NCBI GenBank assembly: GCA_027486845.1
Contig: JAIXOL010000038.1
Coordinates: 1-64,000 of the forward strand
Direction: 5' to 3'
Length of the DNA stretch: 64,000 nt
Origin: Cytophagaceae bacterium
GTDB taxonomy: Bacteria; Bacteroidota; Bacteroidia; Cytophagales; Spirosomataceae
The translations under genes and the position numbers were made by a program. Numbering within the stretch: the first letter of the stretch is position 1; each line of letters opens with the position of its first letter. Of this stretch, positions 8,765 through 17,792 are shown in pieces. Under the pieces are notes generated by a model. It was not told the DNA's origin. It was given only the letters and a program-made list of their open reading frames with translations, and made no database searches.

Positions 8765-9295
8765 ATGAAAATTCAAAAGCTCTCTATCCCAGAAGTATTG
8801 CTGATTCAACCTTCTGTATATTTAGATAACCGTGGGTCTTTTTTTGAAAGCTTCAATGAGAAAAAATTTCAAGAACTATCAGGTTTAGACATACATTTTG
8901 TACAGGATAATGTATCTTACTCAAAAAAAGGTGTTTTGCGTGGTCTTCATTTCCAACTTCCCCCTTTTCAACAAGCCAAATTAGTTCAAGTTTTGAAAGG
9001 TAGTGTTCTTGATGTAGCGGTTGATGTACGTGAAGACTCCCCAACTTATGGAAAATATATAAGTGAAGTACTAAGTGAAGAAAATCATTGTCAATTATTT
9101 ATACCACGAGGATTTGCACATGGTTTTCTTGCACTAACTGATGAGGTAATTTTTTCATATAAGTGTGATAACTATTATGCTCCAAATCATGATTCAGGAA
9201 TAATATACAATGATCCATCTATTGGTATCAACTGGGGAAAAGAAATAGAATTTAATATTTCAAGTAAAGACTTAGAGTTAAAACATTTGTTTTAA
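8765..9295 (+). CDS. rfbC: dTDP-4-dehydrorhamnose 3,5-epimerase
   Basis: A cupin-fold epimerase of 176 aa. FVQDNVSYSKKGVLRGLHFQ carries the catalytic His, and IPRGFAHGFLAL is the second family signature. It starts 5 bp after rfbA. No rfbD (dTDP-4-dehydrorhamnose reductase) follows. The next gene is an unrelated secreted protein, so the pathway must be completed by a gene outside the window or end in a different sugar. Confidence 0.95.
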   Translation: MKIQKLSIPEVLLIQPSVYLDNRGSFFESFNEKKFQELSGLDIHFVQDNVSYSKKGVLRGLHFQLPPFQQAKLVQVLKGSVLDVAVDVREDSPTYGKYISEVLSEENHCQLFIPRGFAHGFLALTDEVIFSYKCDNYYAPNHDSGIIYNDPSIGINWGKEIEFNISSKDLELKHLF

Positions 9296-9473
9296 TAGAG
9301 TTCTTTCAAAGGTGTTGTTAAATTTTGGCTAATTTATTTGAGAAATTCATCTAAAGAAAAGATTTATTTAATTGATGATTCATCAATATAATTTTATTGA
9401 TATTCGTCATTTTTGGGCAATAACCATTAAATAAAAAATACAGAAATTACTTTCCAATGAGAATCGCATCATA

Positions 9474-9481
9474 TATCTTTG
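9474..9481 (+). promoter_or_regulatory. Bacteroidota-type -7 box for the secreted adhesin gene
   Basis: TATCTTTG matches TAnnTTTG, with a TTTC at about -33 spacing (9451-9454). It lies 45 bp before the ATG at 9526. With the terminator after that gene, it suggests an independent single-gene transcript. Confidence 0.6.
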
Positions 9482-9525
9482 ATTAAAGAAAAAGAAAAAA
9501 ATTAAAACAAATAAATTTTAAAACT

Positions 9526-10818
9526 ATGAAATCAAAAATTTTACTCTCTCTTGCCTTAGCAATGAGCGTTATGGGTGCATTTGCACAGAAAGATAATGTG
9601 GGTATTGGTACCACCAAGCCAGATCAGTCAGCAGCACTTGAAATTTCTTCAAGTAACAAGGGTTTATTGACGCCGCGAATGAGCCTACAACAACGTAATG
9701 CTATCCAAAATCCAGCCATGGGTTTGATTGTTTATCAAACAGATTTATTATCTGGATTCTATTTTTATGATGGCAAAGATTGGAAATCAATGACATCAGA
9801 AACTGGAGCAAAGTCGGTTGCTGATGCTAATAACTGGGGATTGACTGGTAATTCTGGTACTAATCCTTCAACCAACTTTATTGGAACAACGGATACACAG
9901 CCTTTAGTGATAAAAGTCAATAACATTCAATATGGATTTGTCGATGCATCTATCTATCAAAATTTATTTTTGGGATATCTATCAGGGGCATTAACAACCC
10001 CTAATGGATCTGTTGGTACCTTTGGATCCGGTTCACAGAATATCGCATTAGGAGGTAATGCATTAAGACTAAATACTACTGGAGCCAATAACATTGCAAT
10101 CGGTAGTTTCTCAATGTTCAATAATCTTGGTGGAGCAGGAAACTTAGCTATTGGTCTTTCATCTCTTCAAGAAAATAGAATAGGTTCTAATAACACCGCT
10201 ATAGGTGCTGGTGCATTAGCGTTAAATCAATCAGGTTCAAATAGCTTGGCAATTGGTTTTCAGGCTCTTTACACAGGCACAGCTGGTCAAGATAATGTAG
10301 CTATAGGGCCACGAGCTGGTTTTAACGCCACAGGTAGTAATAATTTATTTATTGGTTCTGAGGCTGGCTTTAATGAGTCTGGTAGCTCAAAACTATATAT
10401 AGCCAATTCAAATACTGCTACTCCACTTATTTATGGTGATTTTGGTACTACAAAGTATCTCGCTATTGGTGAGGTAGCAGTTGCAGATCGAGCAGCTGCT
10501 ACAAGCGGTGGGTACCGCTTATTGGTAAAAGGTGGAATGATAACAGAAAAAATTAAAGTTGCTGTTGCAGGTTCTGCCGATTGGGCTGATTATGTTTTTG
10601 AGAATGATTATAAATTAATGCCATTAGATAAAGTTGAAGAATTCCTAAAAGCGAATAAGCACTTGCCGAATGTGCCTTCTGCAGACGAAATGGTTAAAAA
10701 TGGATTAGATGTTATGAAAACAAATGCAAAATTGCTTGAGAAAATTGAAGAATTAACTCTTTATATGATAGAATTAAACAAAGAATTAAAGGAATTAAAA
10801 AATCATAAAAATAAATAG
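9526..10818 (+). CDS. Secreted adhesin/tail-fibre-like protein with YadA-type head repeats
   Basis: Signal peptide at residues 1-20 (MKSKILLSLALAMSVMGAFA). Then comes the Bacteroidota motif VGIGTTKPDQSAALEISS, and LLTPRMS. Residues ~170-290 hold degenerate repeats NNIAIG / NLAIG / NTAIG / NSLAIG / NVAIG / NLFIG spaced about 14-24 residues, typical of left-handed trimeric head repeats. The C-terminus (KVEEFLKANKHLPNVPS, then a Leu/Lys/Glu coiled coil) is shared by many Bacteroidota surface fibre proteins. Probably a trimeric cell-surface protein. It has its own promoter and strong terminator inside a polysaccharide locus. Confidence 0.8.
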   Translation: MKSKILLSLALAMSVMGAFAQKDNVGIGTTKPDQSAALEISSSNKGLLTPRMSLQQRNAIQNPAMGLIVYQTDLLSGFYFYDGKDWKSMTSETGAKSVADANNWGLTGNSGTNPSTNFIGTTDTQPLVIKVNNIQYGFVDASIYQNLFLGYLSGALTTPNGSVGTFGSGSQNIALGGNALRLNTTGANNIAIGSFSMFNNLGGAGNLAIGLSSLQENRIGSNNTAIGAGALALNQSGSNSLAIGFQALYTGTAGQDNVAIGPRAGFNATGSNNLFIGSEAGFNESGSSKLYIANSNTATPLIYGDFGTTKYLAIGEVAVADRAAATSGGYRLLVKGGMITEKIKVAVAGSADWADYVFENDYKLMPLDKVEEFLKANKHLPNVPSADEMVKNGLDVMKTNAKLLEKIEELTLYMIELNKELKELKNHKNK

Positions 10819-10847
10819 CTTATTTTTGTAGCAGTATTTATAAGAAA

Positions 10848-10885
10848 GGTAAATGTATCTGTTAATACATTTACCCTTTTTTTTT
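10848..10885 (+). terminator. Strong rho-independent terminator
   Basis: GGTAAATGTAT-ctgtta-ATACATTTACC, a perfect 11-bp stem followed by a run of T. It closes the adhesin transcript 30 bp after its stop codon. Confidence 0.92.
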
Positions 10886-10907
10886 AAAAGTGAACTTATT
10901 TGATCTA

Positions 10908-12200
10908 ATGCTTATTAAAACTTTTATAAGAGATACAATAATAAATAATAATCTTAAAAACTTTTTATATTTAGGCTTATCCCAAGGCATTAACTTAATA
11001 ATGCCTATTTTGATAACTCCTTATCTTATAAAAATAGTAGGGGTTGAGAAATTTGGAGTAATTGCCTTAATGCAAACAATAAGTACTTTTTTTTTTATTT
11101 TTACCGACTATGGATTCAATATCACCGCTGTTAGAGAGCTATCTCTTTGTAATTCTGACCCACAAAAAATTGAGACCATAGTAAATAAAGTATTGGTTTC
11201 TAAATTCTTTCTCACATTATTATCTTTGCCTTTTTTTATTTTAGTGAGTTATTTATTTTTAAAAACAAATAACTCACCAGCACTAATATTCGGTAGTTTT
11301 TTTTTAGTTATTGGGCGTGCATTCTTTCCTACGTGGCTTTTTCAAGGATTAGAAAAAAATCAATATTTAGGATACTGTAATTTACTATCAAAACTTTTCT
11401 TTTTAATTTTTCTGTTTTGGTTTGTAAGAACTGAAACAGATTTTGTGTGGAGTAATTTTCTTCTCGGCCTAAGTAATGTTGTTTTTGGTGTTGGTATAAG
11501 TATTTTTTATTTAAGAAAACTAAAAGTGAAAATACTTAATCAGAAGCTGTCTTTTTCTGTTTTTTTAAAAAATTTGAGTGGAGGAAAAAACATTTTCTTT
11601 TCTAATTTTGCCGCAAATACATACGCAAACTCTAATATACTTATACTGTCACTATTCTCAACGTCATATTATGTAGGATTATATGGTATAGCAGAGAAAG
11701 TGGTATCTTTATCAAAAGCTCCATTAGAGATATTTTTGCAAGCAGTATACCCGTATACTTGTAAATTAGTGAAAGCTAAAGGATATGCGGGACTAAATTC
11801 ATATTTAACAAGAGTTAAACCTATTTTAATAATAGGGATATCGCTACTTTGCTTATTTTTAGCAATATTTTCTAAACAAGTGAGTTTCTTTTTTCTACAT
11901 AAAGATGACCCTTATCTGGTAAAACTTGTTAGAATAACTCAAATAATTCCAATAATAGTTTCTTTAAATGTATCTTACTACTTAACTTTGTTGTCATATA
12001 ATTTTGTGACCACTTATTCACGTATTTTGATATATTCTTCGATATTTTCGATTGTAGTTAGTTTCATTTTAGTATCAAAATACCAAATAGCAGGAACTCT
12101 GATATCTGTTGTTTTAACAGAAATTATCGTTTTATTATCCCTAAAAAGAAGTGTTGTTAAATTTAAAATAAAAAATAAGTTCAATGAAGTTAATTTATGA
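10908..12200 (+). CDS. O-antigen/polysaccharide flippase (RfbX/Wzx family)
   Basis: A polytopic membrane protein of about 430 aa with 12-14 hydrophobic segments. The N-terminal block (YLGLSQGINLIMPILITPYL...GVEKFGVIALMQTI...DYGFNITAVREL) is typical of the RfbX group. I chose ATG at 10908 because an in-frame GTG at 10890 abuts the T-run of the upstream terminator, leaving no room for a leader. It overlaps the next gene by 17 bp. Confidence 0.88.
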   Translation: MLIKTFIRDTIINNNLKNFLYLGLSQGINLIMPILITPYLIKIVGVEKFGVIALMQTISTFFFIFTDYGFNITAVRELSLCNSDPQKIETIVNKVLVSKFFLTLLSLPFFILVSYLFLKTNNSPALIFGSFFLVIGRAFFPTWLFQGLEKNQYLGYCNLLSKLFFLIFLFWFVRTETDFVWSNFLLGLSNVVFGVGISIFYLRKLKVKILNQKLSFSVFLKNLSGGKNIFFSNFAANTYANSNILILSLFSTSYYVGLYGIAEKVVSLSKAPLEIFLQAVYPYTCKLVKAKGYAGLNSYLTRVKPILIIGISLLCLFLAIFSKQVSFFFLHKDDPYLVKLVRITQIIPIIVSLNVSYYLTLLSYNFVTTYSRILIYSSIFSIVVSFILVSKYQIAGTLISVVLTEIIVLLSLKRSVVKFKIKNKFNEVNL

Positions 12201-12855
12201 TACTAAAGATGCAACCTATTTCAGACAGGTGAGAGGAGATTTAATTAGTTTGTTACCCGATAATAGATCTCAAAAAATCTTGGAGATTGGTTCTGGTGGT
12301 GGAAACACGCTCGTTGAAATCAAAAGTCGTAGTCTTGCAAGCGAGGTGGTTGGTTCTGACATTTTTTCATTGGATAATAGTAATCAAAGAAATCCATTAA
12401 TTGATAAATTTATTATAGCTGACTTAGAAAAAGATGATTTAGAGCTTCCATTAGAGTATTTTGATGTCATTTTGGCAGGAGATGTCTTGGAGCACTTAGT
12501 TGATCCTTGGAAAGTAATCGAAAATCTAACTAAATTTTTAAAAAAAGGTGGTATTTTCATAGTAAGTGTTCCAAATCTAAGGGAAATAGTAACAATATCT
12601 AAAGTATTCTTCTTAGGAGATTTTAATTATAATCCAGAAGGAGGAATTATGGATAAGACTCATTTGCGTTTCTTTTGTAAGAAAAACGTTAAAGACCTAT
12701 TTAGCCAAACCGATTATGAAATTAAACTCCTCAAAGCCAGACTTGATATTATTGAAGAGAAAAGTATAAGAAAAGCATTTAACAGGTTAACATTACATAT
12801 TTTTGAGAATTTTCTGACGGCTCAGTATGTTATCATTGCAAAAAAAATAACTTAG
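12184..12855 (+). CDS. Class I SAM-dependent methyltransferase
   Basis: 223 aa. Motif I is KILEIGSGGGNTL. The acidic loop follows (VVGSDIF), then DVILAGDVLEHLVDPW, typical of the Methyltransf_11/23 group, and the post-motif KKGGIFIVSVPN. It overlaps the flippase end, so translation is coupled. It probably methylates a glycan or a lipid-linked sugar; the acceptor cannot be read from sequence. Confidence 0.85.
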   Translation: MKLIYDTKDATYFRQVRGDLISLLPDNRSQKILEIGSGGGNTLVEIKSRSLASEVVGSDIFSLDNSNQRNPLIDKFIIADLEKDDLELPLEYFDVILAGDVLEHLVDPWKVIENLTKFLKKGGIFIVSVPNLREIVTISKVFFLGDFNYNPEGGIMDKTHLRFFCKKNVKDLFSQTDYEIKLLKARLDIIEEKSIRKAFNRLTLHIFENFLTAQYVIIAKKIT

Positions 12856-12916
12856 TCCTTTTTAATATAATTGTATTTCTGTTTAAGACCTCTTTCTTAA
12901 AAAAACTCAAAATTAA

Positions 12917-13717
12917 ATGGATTTTTATAATAAAACAATAAACCTCCTACGTATTGAAGGAATTGGAGCAATCCCTTACAGGATGTTCCGCCATTTATTT
13001 CCACATTTAAGCCATCCATCTTTATTTAAAACTTACAAAGTAGTTTTTCAAAATAAATTGGCTCTTAAAGTTGGAGGACCAAGTAGATTGTTTGAGTACA
13101 ATAATCTACTCCCAATTTATGAAGTATTGCAAAGGGTTGATGGCTGTAACTTTAGCACTAATACAGTATGGGAGGGGGCCATCGTTGCCGGTGAAAATAA
13201 TTACAAATATTCGAATAATAAAAAGGGGATACAGTATGTAAATGTAGGGAGTGACCTTTCCACTATTCCATCGGAATACTTTGATATTATTTTATCTTGT
13301 CATAGTCTTGAACATATCGCAAATCCAATCAAGGCTCTTAAAGAGTGGAAGAGAGTCTTAAAGTCTAACGGATATATTTTATTTATATTACCTGCCCACA
13401 AATACACCTTCGATCATCAAAGACCAATTACAAAAGTAAAGCATTTAATAGAAGACTATTAGAAAAATGTGGATGAGAACGATTTATCTTGTATGGATGA
13501 GGTACTTAAATTACATGATCTAAGTAGAGAACCACTTGGATCAGATACCGCTGAGCAATTAAAAGATAGGAGTTTGAAAAATTATGAAAATCGATGCTTG
13601 CATCATGATGTATTTGATTTAGTAAAAATGATTGCTGAATATGTAAGTATGAGAGTTCTCTCAACCAAATTTACAAGACCATTTCATTTGATTTCAATAT
13701 TACAAAAGAATGACTAA
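12917..13717 (+). pseudogene. SAM-dependent methyltransferase interrupted by an in-frame TAG
   Basis: The first part (to 13462) contains YVNVGSDLSTIPSEYFDIILSCHSLEHIANP and reaches DHQRPITKVKHLIEDY. A TAG at 13460-13462 is followed in the same frame by KNVDENDLS, EVLKLHDLSREP and NRCLHHDVFD, which continue the family's C-terminal region. No bases are gained or lost, so one substitution explains the break. The intact product would have been 266 aa. Its 3' end overlaps the next glycosyltransferase by 8 bp, as expected of an operon gene. It may be null, or the first 181 aa may still fold. Confidence 0.85.
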
Positions 13718-14540
13718 TTTAAAAATTGCAGCGATTACGATTTTATATAACCCAGACGAAAAAGTTAAAAAGAACTTATCAAGCTATTCCCCTTTTGTTG
13801 ATTATTGTATTTTAATTGATAATTCTAATTTAGAAAATGATTACGACTATTTTTGTTCTTTAAATGAAAAATATATATATATAAAAGAGGAAAAAAATGT
13901 CGGTATCGGTAAGGCATTAAATGATGGCTGCAATATTGCAATTGAAAAAGGAATGGATTTGGTGTTAACTATGGATCAGGATAGTCTATTTGAAAAAAAA
14001 GAAATTAAAAAGTTTATATCGACAGCCAATCAAATAGATTGGACAACTGTTGGCATATTATCCCCTTTTCATCTTCACCAAACAGTTATCACCGGATTGG
14101 CTTTAGGCATTGAAAGTAAATTGTACACTATGACTTCTGGCAATTTACTTAATCTTTCAATTTATAAAAATAATGGTATATTTAGAGAAGACTTTTTTAT
14201 TGATCATATTGATCACGAATATGGCTTAAGATTAAATATGAATAATTTTCAAGTTCTGCAAGCAAACAACATATATTTGAAACATCAGTTAGGCGAGTTA
14301 AAGTGTTTCTCCTTCTTCGATATATTTAGAATAAAGATTATATCTCATTCTCCTTTTAGGGTATACTACATTATTAAAAATGGAATCACAATTATTAATT
14401 TATATGGCCAAAGTTTTAAAGGACTAAAATCAACAATAGCAAAAATAATAGTAAAAGAAATATTAAAAACTTTTTTCGAGCCCAATAAAAAACAACGATT
14501 AAGCTTTATTTTTAAGGCTTTTTTTAAAATACCAATTTAA
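13710..14540 (+). CDS. Family 2 glycosyltransferase (rhamnosyltransferase-like)
   Basis: 276 aa with a GT-A fold: AITILYNPDEKV at the N-terminus, ILIDNSN, KNVGIGKALNDG, and LTMDQDS (the DxD-type metal site). Resembles the rhamnosyltransferase group of GT2, which fits rfbBAC nearby if L-rhamnose is in fact made. It overlaps its neighbours by 8 bp and 1 bp. Confidence 0.82.
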   Translation: MTNLKIAAITILYNPDEKVKKNLSSYSPFVDYCILIDNSNLENDYDYFCSLNEKYIYIKEEKNVGIGKALNDGCNIAIEKGMDLVLTMDQDSLFEKKEIKKFISTANQIDWTTVGILSPFHLHQTVITGLALGIESKLYTMTSGNLLNLSIYKNNGIFREDFFIDHIDHEYGLRLNMNNFQVLQANNIYLKHQLGELKCFSFFDIFRIKIISHSPFRVYYIIKNGITIINLYGQSFKGLKSTIAKIIVKEILKTFFEPNKKQRLSFIFKAFFKIPI

Positions 14541-15742
14541 TGATGAAAAATATTTTTAAATTTTCTTTTACAAATCCCTTTGATATTTACGTAGGAAGTT
14601 TTTCATTGGTATTATTGGTTTATAGTTTAGAGTGGTCAGACTTATATCCAGAACTTGACTTGTCATTGATTCTTTTTTTTATACTGACATTTATAGTTAG
14701 TTATATAATTGGTAGAAGTAGATATGTTAATAATAGAGTAAATTTATTTAAAGAAATACAGACAGGTAAATTTTATTGGTTTTTCTCCTTTATTTTACTC
14801 ATATGTTTATTTTTTGAAATTGTTAACGCAGGAGGTGTTCCTTTAGTTTTAATTTTAAATGGCTCGAATTTTAATTATCAAGAGTTTGGTATTAAGTCAT
14901 TACACGTCTTTTTTATGACTGCGAATTCATATTTTTGTACATATTTATTTCATTGTTATATCTCCAAAAAAAACAAGAAAATTTTACTATTGTATATTTT
15001 ACATATTTCTTTTTTTCTCATCATTTATTCAAGAGGTTTTTTTTTATATGCTTTAACATCAAGTCTTTTTGTATATCTGAATAAGAACAAAATGACTTTT
15101 CAAAAACTTATTAAAATTACTTTAGCCTTTTTGTTAATACTTTATGGGTTTGGCGTATTAGGTAATTTGCGTTCGGGTACCGATAATTATGACGAGTATT
15201 TGCTAAAGTGGGCAGAAGCGAATGAGAAATTTGAAAAATCAAATGTTCCTCAACCTTATTTTTGGAGCTATTTGTATATTGCATCTCCTTTAGCAAATGT
15301 TCAAGAAACTATAAATAGGGCTCCAAATGTATATTTTTGGCAAAATATTGACCTTTTCATTATTGGAGAGATGATACCTGATTTTATATCTAAAAGAATT
15401 TTTGAAAGTCGAAATATAAAACCTAAAGTAATGGATCAGGTTCATATGGCACTAACTGTTGGTACAATATATGCTAGACCTTATAAATATTTAGGATGGA
15501 ATGGGATGATAATTATTTATATTTATTTATCTATTTTTGTATTGTTTTCAATAAGAAGTATAAATTCGAAATCAAATTATTCAGTAAGTCTAATTGCTAC
15601 GCTAAATACTCTTATGTTATTCAGTATGTTTGATAATATGATATGGTTTTCTGGTCTTAGTCTTCAATTGGTTTATCCAGTCCTTTTATCATTTTTAGAA
15701 AAATTCCGAGTTGATAAGAATTTCGTATACTCTAAATTTTGA
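14540..15742 (+). CDS. O-antigen polymerase-like membrane protein (Wzy candidate)
   Basis: A 400-aa polytopic membrane protein with 10 or so hydrophobic segments, a conserved-looking IIYSRGFFLYAL stretch, and a large periplasmic-type loop around residues 210-290 (NLRSGTDNYDEY...YLYIASPLANV). Length, topology and position between glycosyltransferases fit a Wzy/oligosaccharide repeat-unit polymerase. These proteins are poorly conserved, so the call is from topology and context. Confidence 0.7.
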   Translation: MMKNIFKFSFTNPFDIYVGSFSLVLLVYSLEWSDLYPELDLSLILFFILTFIVSYIIGRSRYVNNRVNLFKEIQTGKFYWFFSFILLICLFFEIVNAGGVPLVLILNGSNFNYQEFGIKSLHVFFMTANSYFCTYLFHCYISKKNKKILLLYILHISFFLIIYSRGFFLYALTSSLFVYLNKNKMTFQKLIKITLAFLLILYGFGVLGNLRSGTDNYDEYLLKWAEANEKFEKSNVPQPYFWSYLYIASPLANVQETINRAPNVYFWQNIDLFIIGEMIPDFISKRIFESRNIKPKVMDQVHMALTVGTIYARPYKYLGWNGMIIIYIYLSIFVLFSIRSINSKSNYSVSLIATLNTLMLFSMFDNMIWFSGLSLQLVYPVLLSFLEKFRVDKNFVYSKF

Positions 15743-15775
15743 TAGTAATTATAGTCCAATAATTTATTATTATTA

Positions 15776-16528
15776 ATGCAAAAGAAAATAAGTGTCTGTA
15801 TGGCTACCTATAATGGCCAAAAGTTTGTAAAACAACAATTAGATTCTATTTTATCTCAGTTGGGTGACAATGATGAAGTTATAATTTCAGATGATGGTTC
15901 AACTGATAGAACGATTGATATTATCAATGGTTTTAAAGACAATAGAATAAAAGTTTATCATTGCTCATTTCGCAATCCATTACAAAATTTTGAAAATGCT
16001 ATAATTAAGAGTACTGGAGAATATATTTTTCTTTCGGATCAGGATGATATTTGGGAAACAAATAAAGTAATTTCTATGTGTGAATTACTAAACTCTTATG
16101 ATTTGGTAGTTTCGGACTGCAGAGTTGTCGATGAAAACCTAATAACAATTTATCCTTCCTACTTTAAACTTCGTAACAGTAAAAGTGGTTTTTTTTCAAA
16201 TATTTATAAAAATGCTTATCTAGGATGTTGTATGGCATTCAATAGAAAAATATTTAAGTATATATTGCCATTCCCAACAAAAATACATATGCACGATTGG
16301 TGGATTGGATTGGTTACGGATTTATATGGTAACACTTTTTTCTATGAAGAATCTCTTGTCTTATATCGAAGACACGGAAATAATGCTTCCCCTACAACTG
16401 AGTCATCCTTTAGCTTAAAAATTAAAATAAAAAATCGATTGATGTTTTTGTACAATATTTTTTTGTTAATTTTTAAAATACAGTTTATTAAGAATAAAGA
16501 TTACGACTTTGGTCATAAACAAAATTAA
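15776..16528 (+). CDS. Family 2 glycosyltransferase
   Basis: 250 aa, GT-A fold: ISVCMATYNGQKFVKQQLDSIL, IISDDGSTDRT, NFENAI and FLSDQDDIW (DxD-like metal site), then MHDWWIGL and the YRRHGNNAS block common in WfgS/rhamnosyl-type GT2 enzymes. Adds one sugar of the repeat unit. It is followed by an IS66 remnant, so it ends one side of an interrupted GT series. Confidence 0.88.
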   Translation: MQKKISVCMATYNGQKFVKQQLDSILSQLGDNDEVIISDDGSTDRTIDIINGFKDNRIKVYHCSFRNPLQNFENAIIKSTGEYIFLSDQDDIWETNKVISMCELLNSYDLVVSDCRVVDENLITIYPSYFKLRNSKSGFFSNIYKNAYLGCCMAFNRKIFKYILPFPTKIHMHDWWIGLVTDLYGNTFFYEESLVLYRRHGNNASPTTESSFSLKIKIKNRLMFLYNIFLLIFKIQFIKNKDYDFGHKQN

Positions 16529-16560
16529 TTAAATCGAATATAAAGTATTAAGCTTGTACA

Positions 16561-17688
16561 TTGGATTATAAGGAACTATTATCGCAATTACAAGCACAAT
16601 TAGCTGCTCATGCCCAACAAATTGAATCGTTGGATGAAAAATTGTTGTTATTACTATCTCGAAATCAATGTAATTTTGTGAAGAAAAATTATAGCAGTTC
16701 GTCTTTACTGCCGTCAGGTGATATAATCTCTAAACCTAAAAACCTAGGTGTTTCCTGTGGGCTTAAAAGTGGCGGTCAACTTGGACTTAAACGGATAACA
16801 TTTACAATGAGTACTACCCCAAACAAAATTATAGATTTAAAAAGCACATTTTGTTCCAATTGCGGCTGGAGCCTTCAAGATACTAATTTCATTTTAAAAG
16901 TTAAACAACAAAACATTGTAATACCAACTATAAAGCCCATTTTAGAAGAAAGCATAGGTGATATTTTAAAACGTTATTTTCAAAAATGCACAATTGTCCA
17001 TAAAATTATCAATCAACAAATTAATCAAAGTTCAATAGTTGATATTGAAGTAACTAGTGCTAAATGTTGGATTTGGCAAAACCTTATTAATGCTTCTGAT
17101 AATTATGGTTCTCAGTCAATAAATCGGGTATGGAAGGACGGATTTCCAAATGTTACCTTGATTTCTGACCGTTGGGGTGATCAATTAAAAGCAACAGTTA
17201 ATAGACATAAGTTGTGTATAGCACACCTTTTAAGAGAACTTATTTTCTTCCAAGACGCTGAACGACAACCCTTCGCTAAATCATTCAAAGAGCTTATCAT
17301 CTCTATTTTTGATACTCAAAAATCAATTTTTAAGGCGTATATGTCCGATTATATTGATGTAATTACTTTAGAAAATAGGCTCAACGAACTACTTCTGATT
17401 AGTATAGACAAAGAATTATCACAAAATATAGTTATTTTTCAAGCATCAATGATAAAGTACCACAATTATCTACTGTCTTGCTTTTCCAATTTAGATATTC
17501 CTCCTGACAATTATGGCTCTAGAAAAGCTATTAGGAATGTCAAAGATAAGCAAAAGGTTTTTGAAGAATTTAAAATAAGCCAAAGTGCTTTTTGGACTAT
17601 ACGTTCCATCATTGATACGCTTTTCAAAAGGAAGCTTGAAATAATGCCATACCTTAATAAAATCATTAAATTAACACCTGTTTTATAA
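16561..17688 (+). pseudogene. IS66-family transposase remnant with internal deletion
   Basis: The parts of an IS66 TnpC are in order but incomplete: an N-terminal coiled coil (LLSQLQAQLAAHAQQIESL), the KSGGQLGLKR motif, a zinc-ribbon half (FCSNCGWSL), then a jump to WIWQN and ISDRWGDQLKATVNRHKLCIAHLLREL, which corresponds to the second catalytic Asp region. The segment that should carry the first Asp is missing, GHKG is changed to GLKR, and only a TTG is available as start. At 375 aa it is shorter than the usual ~500. No terminal repeats or tnpA/tnpB partners are visible. Confidence 0.8.
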
Positions 17689-17792
17689 CATATAAAGAAA
17701 ATATAAAATAGTTTTATAAATCAATAGTTATGGTATTGAGAGTCATATTTCACCAAATTTAGGAAATAATTAAATACTAAAAATATTACGCA

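Noticed and set aside
13460-13462. Recoded amber (pyrrolysine or programmed read-through)
   Set aside because: No Pyl genes or recoding structure seen, and Bacteroidota are not known to use Pyl; a point mutation is simpler. Kept as a check item.
16561-17688. Functional IS66 insertion sequence
   Set aside because: Missing catalytic region, no tnpA/tnpB accessory genes and no visible terminal inverted repeats.
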